Source: Morella rubra (lineage: Eukaryota > Streptophyta > Magnoliopsida > Fagales > Myricaceae). Taken from it: DNA of 64,000 nucleotides. Shown one piece after another: positions 34,992 through 47,672 of the stretch (its first letter is position 1; each line of letters opens with the position of its first letter). Below the pieces are notes generated by a model that searched no databases, was not told the origin of the DNA, and worked only from the letters and a program-made list of their open reading frames with translations. The stretch spans positions 31,810,615 through 31,874,614 of the forward strand of contig CM025853.1 in NCBI GenBank assembly GCA_003952965.2. The letters run 5' to 3'. The translations under genes and the position numbers were made by a program.

Positions 34992-35239
34992 ACTCTATAT
35001 AGACTCTACACTATTTAGTGTATTCAGACAAAGTTTTGAGCAGTGTGAGTCTTATTGTATAAATAGAGTCATATTTATCTCTTTTTAAATTATATGGTAG
35101 AATTAGAATAAGATTAACTCTATATAGATCCTAAATTATTTAGTGTTTTTCAGATAAAGTTTAAGTAGTCTTACACTGTTGTGTCTAAATAGAGTCATGT
35201 CTATCTTTTTATAAATTATATAATACAATTAAGGTAAGA
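34992..35239. repeat. Diverged tandem duplication, unit about 124 bp
   Basis: Two units starting ACTCTATATAGA at 34992 and 35116 share the order 'tatttagtgt', 'cagacaaagttt' or 'cagataaagttt', 'aatagagtcat' and 'aaattatat'. They have drifted clearly. Confidence 0.75.
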
Positions 35240-35862
35240 TATTGTAGAAATCCTAATCTTATTAAAGAAAGAGTATAATTAAATAAAAGACACGGGAATG
35301 AATTATAGAGAAAAGGTTAAAAAAATTCTGTCAAAATGATGAGAGATTTTATTTATGTATTAATATCCCCAAAGAGAGGTAACTCTTTTGTTATTATAGA
35401 GTGAGTCGGCAATTAGTAAGACCTCAAAATATTAGATACTAATGATTGTTAGTACTATGATCTAGAGAGAAAAAACTGGTCGATGATTACAAGAATCCGA
35501 GAAATAGGCGGGGAGAGAAGGACATGATTACAGTAGGTAAGGAGAAAGTTAAGAGAGCAAGGGGGATGGTATCAACATCTTCGTCCTGCATCCACCAATA
35601 TTTTTTTTTTTATGATTTTGTTTTATTTGTAATTAATTTCGTGATGGAAAACTAGCATAGCTTCTTTTCTTTTCTTTTTTTGATATTTTTCCAGTAATGG
35701 CCAACACAATCAACCAGTTAAGAACCAATGCATAGATACAATATTGGGTACTTAATTTATCCCACCATATTAGTTAGGGATAAGAACATTAGTTAACAAT
35801 TTGTAGAGTATACGGCATATCTCCTTGCCAATTCTGGTAACCTCTGAAAAAAAAGTATATAT

Positions 35863-36035
35863 AAGTAGCCTTATATGATGCAATCCATGTCTGACTTTCT
35901 GAAATCCTATTATTCCATTAATTGAAATGAAAATAAATTATATATATATATATATATAAGTAGCCTTATTGATGCAATCCATGTCTGACTTTCTGAAATC
36001 CTATTATTCAATTGAAATGAAATATATATATATAA
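35863..36035. repeat. Tandem duplication, unit about 95 bp, with TA microsatellite
   Basis: The block aagtagccttat...gatgcaatccatgtctgac starts at 35863 and again at 35958. A TA run (35939-35956) separates the units and a second one follows. Confidence 0.85.
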
Positions 36036-37026
36036 TTACTTAAAAATTTTAAGAAAAATTAAAAAAATTAATGCCTGAATTTTAATGAGATTTTAAAATC
36101 ATGTATGAGTTTTTAGAATTAACAAATCACTGTCTGTGTTTGGACCACGCTTTTAATATAACTTCAAATTTCGTCCAAGTTTCTAATGAAATTGTTAACA
36201 TAATATATTAAGTGCCAATATATGATCATGCAACAATCATGATCTAAATATAGGCATAATTTGTTAATTTTAGAAACTTATACATATGTTTAAAATTTCA
36301 TAAAAATGTCAACAATATTTTTCAAAATTTTGAAATTTAAAATTAACATATTCTAATGTCTTCTCTTAGTAGAAAAGACTCGTGACCTTAGATTTGAGAT
36401 CCTTTCAATTTTCTATCCAAATTATATGGTACAATTTGAAGAGGGATAAACACAATATGTAGATCTCATTATATAATTTATATTGTCTAAAATTATATAT
36501 GGGTAAATATGAACAATATTAAATAGTGTAGGATCTACCTATTGTGTGTTCCGTTCTTTCTCACAATAATAAAAAATGGTGTTGTAAAAAAAAATCACTA
36601 AACTTAAAATTGTCAGAGGGATTAAAAGAGCTTATGACCATATATGTCTTTAGGCCCCGAGTTTTTTTTTTCAATTTTGATAAAGTTAAAAAATATATAT
36701 AAATAAATCAAAGCTATCTTTTTTTTTCTTTTCTTGGCTTGTAAACTTAGCGAGGAAATTAAAGGGCAACTAGTTGTGCCTAAAAAGGAAACCAAGAAAA
36801 CATAGCGAAAGGTACTCAGAATATTATATTATGAATTCGTTTCGATTTCAGGTGACAAAATGATATAGAAATGGAAAGAATAAGGCTGGAGAAAAGGGGG
36901 AAGATCATACAGAAGAGTGAAACAGAACAAACTTCTAAAAATAAAATAATAAATAAATGATAAAACCTTAAAAAGTATTCGCTTTTTTATTGCTGTCGCT
37001 TTCTCTCTCCGTCCACATCTCCCTTT

Positions 37027-37033
37027 TATATAT
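37027..37033 (+). promoter_or_regulatory. TATA box of the epimerase gene
   Basis: TATATAT within cccttttatatatcga, 108 bp before the ATG. A CT-rich stretch (ctttctctctccgtcc) lies just upstream. Confidence 0.55.
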
Positions 37034-37140
37034 CGAAGACAACGATATCCGATGCCCGAAGGGGTTCGAAGTAATTCCAGAAGAAGAAAGAGAGACATTG
37101 TGATCGTTTTGTTTGTGTCTGTGCGAGAGCGAGTCAGCGA

Positions 37141-40100
37141 ATGTCGAATACGTCCTCTGGTGAAATGGTGTTTGTGGAGCACACCAAGGGCGTCCATGGC
37201 CTCCCGAAGATCATTCTCCGCGAGGTCCGTGGCTTTTCCGCAGAGGTACCGTACCGCTCACCCAAACACAGATGCTCTCTTCTACCCTTCTTCTCCTTTT
37301 TTGTGTTTATGTGGATTATTTGGAGCAATATTCTCAATTTATGAGTGCACAGCTCTTAGTTTTGAACTTCAACCTATATTTTAGCGAGCATTATATGATT
37401 TTTTTTTCGAGCACCGATTTTCGTGGTCTGTTGGCTTTGGCATCACCTCCAGATTCTCCTATCTTGTTGATTTTGCTGGAATTCTGATGTATTTTTCGGA
37501 GCTTGTTCGTACTTTATAGTTTCATGAGTTTTCTACAATTTATTAAGTTATTCTATTACCAATAAAAGTGTATTTCCTGAACTGGTGATTTTATTGTTGT
37601 TCTTCCCACGTTCAACCATTGATTGGCGCGCATGTTGAGACATGTTACGGGCTGTCCCTAGTGGGGACGGGCTGTATTTGTGAAGATTGATGCGTGACAA
37701 GTATATGTCCACAACTAGCTTATAAATTGCGTGGAACAATATTTTAGTGTAATTTGTTGTGCACTTATATTCAGCACTCCACGGGGTGTTTAGTGAGCGT
37801 CATTCTTTTCTACCTCACCTCATGCTTCCCCCCCTGTTCCTTCTCTGTCGCTCTCCATTCTCTAACGTACATTTTTCTGGAGCTCTTTTCTGGGATAGTT
37901 GGATGTGTTGCCTTTTTATGCAATCAATTCATCTGTACCTTTTTGTTGGATACATATATATGATTTGTGTATACATATCTAAATAATCTATAGAGGGAAT
38001 TAAATTATGTACTCCTAAATTACCAACTTTGTTATATTGCACTCTCACACTGCAAATAATACAAATTCGTCAATAATTAATTGTCAAGTAAACTACCTAC
38101 TTTGTTATGGTAACATTGTCGCACTATTAAAAGCATATATCCTTTGGTATCTAATTGTTAAGAATGTATATCACGGTGCCTATTCCCCATCCATCTTAAG
38201 GGTCAAAAATTATTCGAGGGTGCATATTGCATGTTTTGGCAGCTTGAGGGTGCAACAATACAACGTTGTTAGGTTGAAAAGGGCATTGCAAAAAAAAAAG
38301 GGGGTAGTCTGGGGATGAAAAATATAGTTACCCTGAACTTGTAATTTGTACAGATGCGTGTTTAGAACATTCATTTGTTAACATTTAAGTGCAACATATA
38401 GCATGAGGCAATTTAGAAGGAGAAGTAGAAGTCTTGATTAACTTTTCTATGATTGTTCTTCTTTTCTAGTGTTGACAAAGTGATGGGCGCTGCCTATTTA
38501 GACTCAGCTGCACTTTTTTTACAACTTTTTCATTTTGGAATAGGTGTATTTGTATGGGGCTCACGTTACATCTTGGAAGAATGAACATCGGGAAGAATTG
38601 CTTTTTCTTAGTAGTAAGGTAAGACAGTGTTGTTATAATTGTCATACAAAAGCGGTTTTGCTGGAGATCACAAAGCGCATCAAAATCTGCCTTTAATTTG
38701 GATGTTTTACATATCGACAGTAGTAAAATAAATTGTAATTGTGCATGTGCATGTGCCTCTTACATAACTGCTATAATAGTAGTTCACAGATACAAGCTAA
38801 ATTCTAATGATGTTGCTTCAGATGATATATATCATTTGGAGGGTGTCGTAGATTTTTAAGTCTATTTTGGAATTCTTCTTAGTTCTTCTATGTAAGATTT
38901 TGGACTCCAATTGGCTAGGGGAACTTCTATGTGGCTGGGCCTTAATTAGTTAGGATAAAGTCTGGATTTAATTTAGAAATACTAAGTACTCCCTCTGTCC
39001 CTCAAGTATTGTCTCATTTGCGTTCCCTGCCTTAATATTCTGTTGGTAAATCTTACACACATAGTGCTATGTCTCTCAATTTACTTCAATTACTATGATT
39101 TCATAGCCTTTTGTTTGAGGCATAAAAAAAATTGACTTTTTATAGACTTGCAGTATTTCACTCTTGCCTTGATTGTTGTTGTGTGTAAGGTATGCTACCA
39201 GATATGTGCAGGCTTTTTTTTTTCTTTCTACCAGGGTTTCCTTTGGTTGGGCGTTGGTGTCAGTTACTTTTCTTTTCCAATATCTTTGTGCTTCTTGCAG
39301 GCTATTTTTAACCCTCCAAAGGCAATCTGTGGGGGTATTCCAATATGTTTTCCTCAAGTATGTTTTTCTCTTCTTCGAGCTCTTTTCTCCCCTTATTTGC
39401 TTTTGTTCCTAAACAACTAATACAAAATTCTTCTCATATACAGTTTGGAATTCAGGGTGCCCTTGAACACCATGGATTTGCTAGGAATAGGCATTGGGTT
39501 GTAGATCTTGATCCCCCACCATTTCCAACAAGTAGCCCCAACAAGGCCTTCGTTGATTTAATCCTCAAGCCCTCTGAAGAAGATGCCAAGATCTGGCCTC
39601 ACAGGTGCATGACTCAATTTTGGTAACTGTTTAAGTATGTTAAAGGTACATGTAATTGCTTATAAGTCAGGTGGGACTGCAGTTGTTTCTGCTCCATGCT
39701 TTCCTTCTTCTTTTCTTCTCTTTTATCATTTGGATATGAGATTGGGGGAGGGGATAATTTGGTAACTCTGAGCATTAATTTGATGCCTTCTATTTGTGAG
39801 GAAAAATATTAAGTTTATATCCAATAAAATTTCTACTTGTGCATGGACGGACCTTGGAACTCCTAATCTATGCTACTTGTGCCATTTTCTTTTCCGGCTA
39901 AATGCTACTTTTGCATTTGATTAGCCTTGGTTTCTGATCTTTTATGGAGTTAAGCACCGAACTAATTACTGTTATAATCCCAGATATGAGTTTCGCCTAA
40001 GAGTAACGTTGGGACCTGGAGGAGATTTGATGTTGACGTCCCGTATTCGCAACACAAACACGGATGGAAAGTCATTTATGTTCACGTTTGCCTACCACAC

Positions 40101-43067
40101 ATATTTTGCTGTCACAGATATCAGGTTCTATTGATATTTCGATTCATTATAATACTTTGAGTTACTCTTCAATAAAAGGCTGGTTACAAATCCTGCATTT
40201 TGTTTCACTTGTATTGGTTGTGAATTCTTATTGTCAAGAATCCCATTATGAGGAGAGATTTGGTTAAATAATCTGGAGCACCTTTTCAGCTGTCAAATAT
40301 CTATCAGCATTGAATGTTTTCAAACTATTTGACATGCTTTTCATTTATCTCGAATTCCAATTTCTTCATCAAGCCAATGAATAGTAATATGATCATCTCA
40401 TCAGTTTGATATATATGGGAATTATCAAGAGAGAAAAAGATGTCCTGCATATGTAATTTGGAATTTGAGAGAGAGGCATGTGGAGGGTCAGTTACATGAT
40501 ATCGTGTGGAGCATTTTTTGGTGAGGAGCAATGGTGGAAAGCATGAGAAGCTCACTTTCTCTTTTCTCTTTCTCGTAAACTTTAATTGGATGATAGTGGA
40601 AGTACATATGTAAGTGACTCAACCTCTTAGAGTATTCTGGCGGGCTATATGTTTGCCCTGCTGAGGATGTAGCTGTATTCCCCTTGCATGAGTAGCTTAT
40701 CTTCCTCTGATAATGAGGTGCTCCTTTCACTGAAAGGAGTGGTTAATTCCGTTGTCATGAACAAGTGTGTCAGAGACTAAAGGTAGTTGAAGATATTCTA
40801 TCGAAAGAAGAAATGAGATGGGATTACATTCATACCAAATATAGAGACATAGGAACATGAATAGGGATCCCTCTATATTATCAGCTCTTACTCCGTTGGA
40901 TATGCAGTTTCTCAGGCGTACTTGACTTCTTTTCTTTAGTATAATATTATTTATTCAGTTTAAGGAGTGCGATGTGCAATCGGTTTCATGCAGAATGTCA
41001 AGTCCGTGGTTTTCTTTTTGGGGGCTCATCAAGTCTATGGTTCTGATTAAACATAAGCATCAGCTCTTAGAAGATGTTCTACTGGTCAATCTGTGTGTTA
41101 TATTGAGAATTTTACCATTCAAATCTTGTTTATTGGAGAGCAATACTTCCAGTTATCATAATACTACTGTTACTGAGAAAGTTTTGTTTTGACCCATATC
41201 GTATGACCCTGGAACAGCTGTTCATTACAGGTGATTGATGCGCTAAGAGAAGTTCAGGAGAATGTGCATTACATGTTATTAACAAATTAACTCTCATGTT
41301 CTTCTGTTTAGTGAAGTGCGGGTAGAAGGAGTAGAGACCCTGGATTATTTGGATAACCTGAAGAATAGAGAACGATTTACAGAACAAGGGGACGCAATAA
41401 CGTTTGAATCAGAAGTCAGTTCTTGTTTAACTGGAATGCCTGGATTTTTTCACTGTCATTTGTGTACGTACATGTTAGTTGTTCCTCAAATTGCTTTTTT
41501 TGGTGGTAAAGGTGGACAAATTATATCTCAGTACACCAACAAAAATTGCTATTATTGACCATGAGAGGAAGAGAACATTTGTATTGAGGAAAGATGGACT
41601 TCCGGATGCTGGTGAGTTGTGTCTCATCCACATGCTTCCTCAGTCTATGAATTGCCCATTTATATGTCAATGAATTATACTATTTTTTCTTTTTCTGAAA
41701 ATATTAAAGTAGTAGATGGAACCTAGATTGTGATTAAGATAATATAGGTGCTGTTTAGTAGAATCAAAATCTTCATTTTTTAAAGAAAATTTTCAAAAAG
41801 TAAAAATTTTCATATCCAAACAACAAATTCCAACATCTTTTCACACCAACTTTAATACTTTTTCATAAAAAAAAAAAAATACATCAAATTTTCTCTTTCC
41901 TTACTTTTTAATAAACTCAAATCAAAATCATTCTACAATCAAACATTCTTAAATTTTTTAACTAACTTTTACGAACCCCATAAAAGTCAAACTCCCAAAA
42001 TTTTCTCCTAGAAATTCAAAATTCTTAAAATTTTTGCTTGCCAAACATCACCTATGTAAACACATATAGGTGGTAGCAGTGGAAGGGTAGCTTAAGGAAT
42101 GTACTAGCTACCCCCCAAAATTTTTGAGTGTAGCTTCATTTGTACTGAAATTTTGTTGGTTGGTGAGCCTGTTATACAAATTAGGATTGCCATTGATGGA
42201 CTGTTGGTTTAACCGATAAAACTTGTGGTTCACTTAGTACTTTATTCAAGTGCAAAAGATCTGGGCTGGATCTGTGAGGCTGATTGCTGAATGTTTTGTT
42301 TGGCTCAAGGTGTCATGTGAAAAAGAACCTTATGTACCAGTGGCACTAGCTCTCCTCCATGGAGGAGTTTTTTCTGTATATTTTTCGAATGGCTGCGCTG
42401 AGCGGCAGCAGAAGGCCAGAGATGAGCAACGGCCATTTTGTTTCTTCATGCACTTAAACAGAGCTTTTTACCATGAAAAGAACAGAGGATAAGACAAATA
42501 TACATGAGAAGATTCTAGCCAAATTTTTTTAAGTTGCCATACATTCCCTGCCACATTCTGTGTAAATTACCCATTTCCGACCTCCTCCCAACCCTTGAAG
42601 GGGAAAAAAGGTTCATATATATGAAGCTTCTATGAGTGTGTGAATGCTGTTGTTGTTGATGCCTTTCAAAGTGTTGTGGAACCATATTCCATGGGTATAT
42701 TACAGGGCCCGTTTCCTGTGTAATCACTAATTAACAATCACAACTGCTATGAGTAGTCTTCAAGTTTACTAATGCAGAAAGTGCAGGATGTTTGTCTTTG
42801 CCATACTGGTAAGGCACACGAACAAAACATAATTCATTCTGGCCAATTGCAGTGGTTTGGAATCCATGGGATAAGAAAGCGAAGGCAATTCCTGATTTTG
42901 GGGATGATGACTACAAGCACATGCTGTGTGTGGAAGCTGCTTGTGTGGAAAAGCCCATTATCTTGAAACCTGGTGAAGAATGGAGAGGCAGGCAGGAACT
43001 ATCTGCTGTTCCTTCCAGTTACTGTAGCGGACAACTTGACCCACGAAAGGCACTGCAAAGTAGTTAA
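37141..43067 (+). CDS. Glucose-6-phosphate 1-epimerase (aldose 1-epimerase-like), 8 exons
   Basis: Exons 37141-37245, 38544-38618, 39301-39357, 39444-39604, 39984-40124, 41312-41414, 41512-41611 and 42853-43067, all with GT/AG introns and matching phases; 957 nt, 318 aa. The enzyme interconverts alpha and beta anomers of glucose 6-phosphate (family EC 5.1.3.15) with a galactose-mutarotase beta-sandwich. Visible family blocks: VYLYGAHVTSW, NPPKAICGGIPICFPQFG, ALEHHGFARNRHW, YHTYFAV with the catalytic-type His, VDKLYLSTP, VVWNPWDKKAKAIPDFGDDD and the ACVEKPIILKPGEEW end. No signal peptide, so probably cytosolic. Exon 1 ATG is the first in frame after the TATA box. It looks fully intact. Confidence 0.93.
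38991..39012. repeat. Single Stowaway-like MITE end (CTCCCTCTGTCCC) in intron 2
   Basis: The motif matches the common plant Tc1/mariner MITE terminus. No partner inverted end was found within several hundred bases, so at most an eroded end. Confidence 0.3.
41747..42052. mobile_element. MITE-like insertion in intron 7 of the epimerase gene
   Basis: 306 bp, AT-rich and non-coding. The left end GGTGCTGTTTAG mirrors the right end, whose reverse complement is GGTGATGTTTGG, the kind of terminus seen in Tourist/PIF-Harbinger MITEs. The expected 3-bp target duplication is not clean. It leaves the splice sites untouched. Confidence 0.6.
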
Positions 43068-45189
43068 TGATTGACTGTCCCATTGCATAGCTTGTACAGG
43101 TACTTATTGGATCAAATTCGGCTACTACCTGCATCTTCGATTAGGAGCATGATAAACAAGAATGTGTGCGTTAAGTTTCCCTAAACAGCTGAGAATTATG
43201 CATATATCTTGAACTTTTTACAAGATGTGTTGCCCATTGAGTATGCAATTTTGTGCGGTATTGGTTGTGAAGCATGCTTTTGAAGCGTCAAGTTCACTTA
43301 TATTTGGAGCACGAGTATCCGTCATACTGATCTATAATGGAATTGGATGGTAGCAGATGACTTTTGTGATAGCTTGATTTGGTCCTGAGTTTTGCATATT
43401 CATATACTAGTTCTTGGTATTTTCCCAGGTGGATGGACTCAGTTTTCTGTGTGTGTTGGGTTGAGTTTGGTGCTTGGGAACAGTTGAGCTTTTTAGGGTA
43501 CCGTTAAGTCAATGACAATTCTGAGTGAAAGACTTTTAGTCAGAAAACCCACCTGAGATACAGATAGGTAGACTCTTATTTCTGGACTTGCACCTTTTAC
43601 TTTTTTGCTACTTTGTTGTCATGTAGGGTTCTTATCTAGTGTAATTATGTGGCATGCACTGTGGTATAGGGGTTCTACTAATTGCAGAATCTGGATTCAT
43701 GAATTGAATTTTGCATCTTTCTCAAGTTAACCCTAATAATTTGGCTTTAAGCATTAAAATGCTTGAAATTCATTTTTAGTTTGATCTACTGTTGCTGATT
43801 GTAGCTGGATTGCTCCAGGACTCTTTTGCAGTCAAGATTTGGTGCTTTCATTGAATTTTTGCCATGATTCTTTTGTTGGAGAGCAGTTCATTATTAGCGG
43901 AATTGCCTATGGTCCTTGAAGCACTACTTCGTTGAAGAAGAAGAGAAGTCAGTTAAAAACCAGAGTTGCTTTAATGATTCGTCTATTATAGGGATCTATA
44001 CCAAAAGAACAGCGAGATTTTGCAATATTTGTTCCAATGTTTTAGCTTTGTCTTTTATTTCTCAAAAAAAGTTTAATTTGTTCAGATGAATTGATGAAAT
44101 AATGCCTCCTTAAACATGACCTGTTTGTTTCCAGAAAGAGGGAAAAAAAAAATCCTGGAAATGTATGTAATGGTGATTATTTCGTTCAATCTTGTGTTGT
44201 TTGCAGTTTTGCCTCAGTATCTCTTGAAACAGAAGTTCTTATAAACGGAGCTCTGATACTGTCCATTTGTAGAACTTGTTTTCTTAAAGTATTGCAAAAC
44301 ACACTGATCAATGATTTTTTTTTTCCTGACCCTTGTAGGTTCTGAGGGCAGTTTCTTGCGCGTTACTCATCCAAAATGTATAGCACTGAATTTAGAAAAG
44401 AAAATGTTTCTTTATTCTCTTCATTTGGGGGATTTAGTTCTTGAGATACTAAAGAATTTCATACAATGGACAGAAAAAACCTGTTGAAATTTTATTTTAC
44501 CTGTGGATTGCTTTTGAAAAAGACAAAATCTTACCAATTTTATTGCTAAACATTTTGGATGAGTGTTTTTATTTTAGTAGATTAAAAAGGTGTGAGGAGT
44601 TCATGATTTATAATTAATTGAGAACTTAAAATCTTGGAAACTTTAGTCCGCCACTTGCCATAAATTTATCCTCCAAATCCATTGCTGTAATATTCCCAAC
44701 TTATTACAGAGAGGAAAAAGCAAATGTTAAATGGTTTTAATTTCAAATGTTTTATTGAAAATAGTTTGGCCAATGAAGAGCACAAGCAAATGTAGAATGA
44801 TTTTAATTACAAATGTTCTTTTGAAATGCGATTTAAGTGGCCATAAACTATTTTCTGCAAATTTACGAATTGAAGGTAAATATAGTCTAAAGTAAAAGAT
44901 TTGGCAATTGGAAAATTCTTTACTGAGTGGTAAATAAATATCCTCCGAAAAAATTACTACTGAACAATTTTCATTAGTCTAAAAATGTTTTTCAAACGTA
45001 CAGAATTCGTTTTCAACCGGCTGAAAAATTCTAGAGTTTAATTGAAAAAGTCTTTTCTGGCGTTACTGAATCTATTTTTCAGCTCAATCCTAAAATCTTT
45101 TAGGAGCAGAATTTTTTTTTGTCTTGAGTAGTAAAAGTTTTTCGAAGTGTGGAATTCATTTTCAGTCATCGAAAAACGTTTTCAGTTAG
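43068..45189. other. 3' flank of the epimerase gene and intergenic DNA
   Basis: No gene. From about 44937 to 45130 the sequence (atatcctccgaaa..., agcagaatttttttt) is repeated in diverged form at 49807-49990; this marks the left end of the duplicated Ada1-like module. Confidence 0.6.
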
Positions 45190-46054
45190 GGCTGCATTTG
45201 TTTTGCCTGAAAATGTCTTCTTTAAAAATATTTTCAGCTTTCCTTATGTTTGGTAAGGGCGGAAAATGGATGTCAAAGGAAATAGTCAAGTTAGTCAAAG
45301 AGAAATTTTGTCTTGCAAGGTTGAAAAATGACTTACCCTCTTCGAGAAGGGTAAGTTATTTTTCAAACTGTTCAACTCTTTGTCATTTTCTTATCCACAA
45401 TCTTTACTAACTCAAATCACTCAATCACCTCCACGGTACACAAGAAGAGCAAATTTGGCCGCATGGATTTTGTTTTAAATAAAAATTATATTATATTATA
45501 TTTTTATTTGATATTATTATATTTTTATTTATCTACATGTAAATGTCATAAATTATTATTATTATTTTAAAAAAGTAATATATATAGCTGAAAATGAGCC
45601 ACATATGAATTTTCTGTAGGACATAAATCTGCTCCCTTGTATTTTATTTTAAATAAAAATTATATTATATTTTAGTTTAATTTTTAATTTTATCTATATT
45701 ATTATATTTTTAATTTATCTACATGTAAATGGTTTAATTATTATTATTATTTAAAAAAGTTACATATGTAGTTGATGTGTCTGAAAATGAGCCACATAGA
45801 GAACCACAGTTCTCAAAATTTAAAGCACTGTCTCGATTCTAAAATGACATAAAATACAAGTATGTGATATATATTTTCTTTGTTTTTAATATCTTTATTA
45901 ATAAAAAAAAAAACTATTACAAAATATTTTTTAAATTTTCAAGCGACAACCAAATATATGTGCTCATTTTCAAAAAGTTAACCAAATATCGAAGCTTGTT
46001 TAGTTTTTCATGTCATTTTCTTAGTAAAAGTTTTACGCGGAAACAAAAGCAGCC
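45190..46054. mobile_element. Candidate 865-bp non-autonomous DNA transposon
   Basis: Ends are inverted: GGCTGCATTTGTTTTGCC on the left and GGCTGCTTTTGTTTCCGC as reverse complement of the right. It is absent from the corresponding place in the second module (between 49990 and 50020). The interior is AT-rich and holds a direct duplication (blocks from about 45467 and 45640, both with ttatctacatgtaaatg and gaaaatgagccacata). No coding sequence. A target duplication was not resolved. Confidence 0.55.
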
Positions 46055-46057
46055 TTC

Positions 46058-46290
46058 GCTGTAAATTGAGGTTTCCGGACTCGGAAACTGATTTACTGAT
46101 GTGGGATTCATTTTCAGTCATCCGAAAAACTTTTTCAGTAATTGGAAAACAATTTACGGATGTGAAATTCCTTATCAGTCATGCCGTAAATTGTTTTTCC
46201 GAGTCCGGAAACTGATTTACGGACGTGGAATTCATTTTCAGTCATCCGGAAAACTTTTTCAGTAAAATCGGAAAACGATTTACGGATGTG
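46058..46290. repeat. Palindromic repeat array, block 1
   Basis: Units of the type TTTACGGATGTGGAATTC - TTTTCAGTCATCCGG - AAAAC(A/G)ATTTACGG, in both orientations, about four to five units. It is the same family as blocks 2 and 3 but shorter. Confidence 0.85.
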
Positions 46291-46318
46291 GGAGAGAGGG
46301 GGAATACATGTTAATGTA

Positions 46319-46860
46319 GACCGAATTTTATAGGGAGAGAGGGGGAGAGCGAAAAAGAAAGATACGGCAAATGCTCATTAGTCAGCGAACATTCCAGCTC
46401 TCTTTCTGAGAATCTCCAACTTTTCTTTCTCACTTTCCAGTGCCAAAGCAGGTCAGAATTCTCTCCCTCCCTCCCTGATCATCGATGTTGTTCCAATTTT
46501 CTGTCGGGTTTGAGGTTCAATTTCTCGACCTATGTTATCTAAGCTCTTAGTAATTGGAAAACGGTGTTTGCCTTCCTATTCTCTTTGATTTTGCTTTACT
46601 CGGAGCTTCTCCAATTTGATTAAGGGGCGGTCTCTTTGGTTTTCCTTACGTTGAGATTTCTTCTGGAGTTGTTTTCCCTTTTCTTGCTTCAGAGGGTAAT
46701 AATGGTTAGGGTTTCTCTTTGTTGAGTTGGGAACTCAAATTGGAGTTCGCCCAAACTGAATTTTGAAGGGAGAACTCAAATATTTAGGTTAAGGGACTCA
46801 GCTATAGCTATCCTTTTGAAGGCGTACTGAGTTATCGCATTAATTGGTTTTTCATTAAAT
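46319..46860 (+). repeat. Ada1-like leader region, module 1 (duplicated at 51238-51740)
   Basis: Begins gaccgaattttatagggaga and contains CT-rich stretches (ctctctttctgagaa, ctctccctccctccctga) that look like a transcribed 5' leader, then 'agcttctccaatttgattaa' and 'ttgaagggagaactca'. The second copy matches throughout. No reading frame; probable promoter and 5' UTR or intron of the parent Ada1-like gene. Confidence 0.75.
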
Positions 46861-47001
46861 TAGAATTACGTGTCTTCTACGTCTGTGGTGAGTGGGTTTC
46901 TTGATACGGAGTGGAAAGACCAATTTAGTTAGGGTTTTTGGTGAAAGGCATTGGAAGTTGGTGGGTTTCGAGATAATTGTGAATGGATGCGCTTTGATAA
47001 G

Positions 47002-47672
47002 ATGCAACCGACCATAACAGCATCCACGGATCAATCTTGCAAATTTCAAAGCTCAGATGGTTAAGAGACTTCGGGTTGGAAAAAATATTTTTATTATTTG
47101 AATAGGTTTTTGTGTTTGAAGCTGAGCAAGGTGGTTTTTTATTAAGCTTTGTTGTCTCCTTTTAGGTCAAGAAAATGTTCATCTGCATAATCAGTTAATG
47201 CGTTCGATTTTAAAACATGCTTGTAATGCAGAAGTCTCATTGCCACCAACTGCCAAGAAGGAAGTTCCAGTGCGTGCAAGTGATGGATATCAGCAAAGGG
47301 GACCTTCCCTTTACTGAATGGGGTGGTTTTTTCATCTTCACCTCCAAAGGCAGGGTCAAAAGATCTTGTTGGGCCGGCTGGGAAGGAGGGTTTTGCTTCC
47401 CATCGATCAATGGTCAGAGGTCTTAAGTTTACAGTAGAAAATGGAAAAGGGACATATTGAAGTCGGTGCAGCATCATCAAAGACTCAGAGAAAAAGCAGA
47501 GAGTGATCGAGAGGTTTTGCTTTCCCACTCTGAAGTTAAATTGGATAAAGGGATCACCAGATAGTTTGGGTCCTGTGCATCGTAAAAACCAGAAGGTATC
47601 AGTTTTTGAAGATAGAAAATACATACTTAGTAGAAGACAACTCCAGGCTCCACTTGGGATACCATTTAATTC
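47002..47672 (+). pseudogene. SAGA-Tad1/Ada1-like transcriptional coactivator, module 1, broken
   Basis: Translated in shifting frames, this follows plant Ada1-like proteins (SAGA coactivator subunits that contact histone-fold partners): a start MQP, then ENVHLHNQ with a following RSILK-like block, a KEVPVRASDGYQ segment, PPKAGSKDLVGPAGKE and finally APLGIPFNS, a conserved family block. Frame changes occur near 47020, 47080-47160 and 47230-47330, and the block after APLGIPF is replaced by repeat array 2. A family relation is inferred from recalled motifs. It cannot encode a full protein. Confidence 0.7.

Larger units (their letters stand above)
34598..37026. other. AT-rich intergenic region between kinase and epimerase genes
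   Basis: No gene. Strongly AT-rich with two local tandem duplications (listed separately). The first genes on both sides diverge from this region. Confidence 0.6.

Noticed and set aside
39148..39420. Frames of 79-93 codons around the epimerase exon 3
   Set aside because: Read through intron sequence; the true exon is 39301-39357 with clear splice sites.
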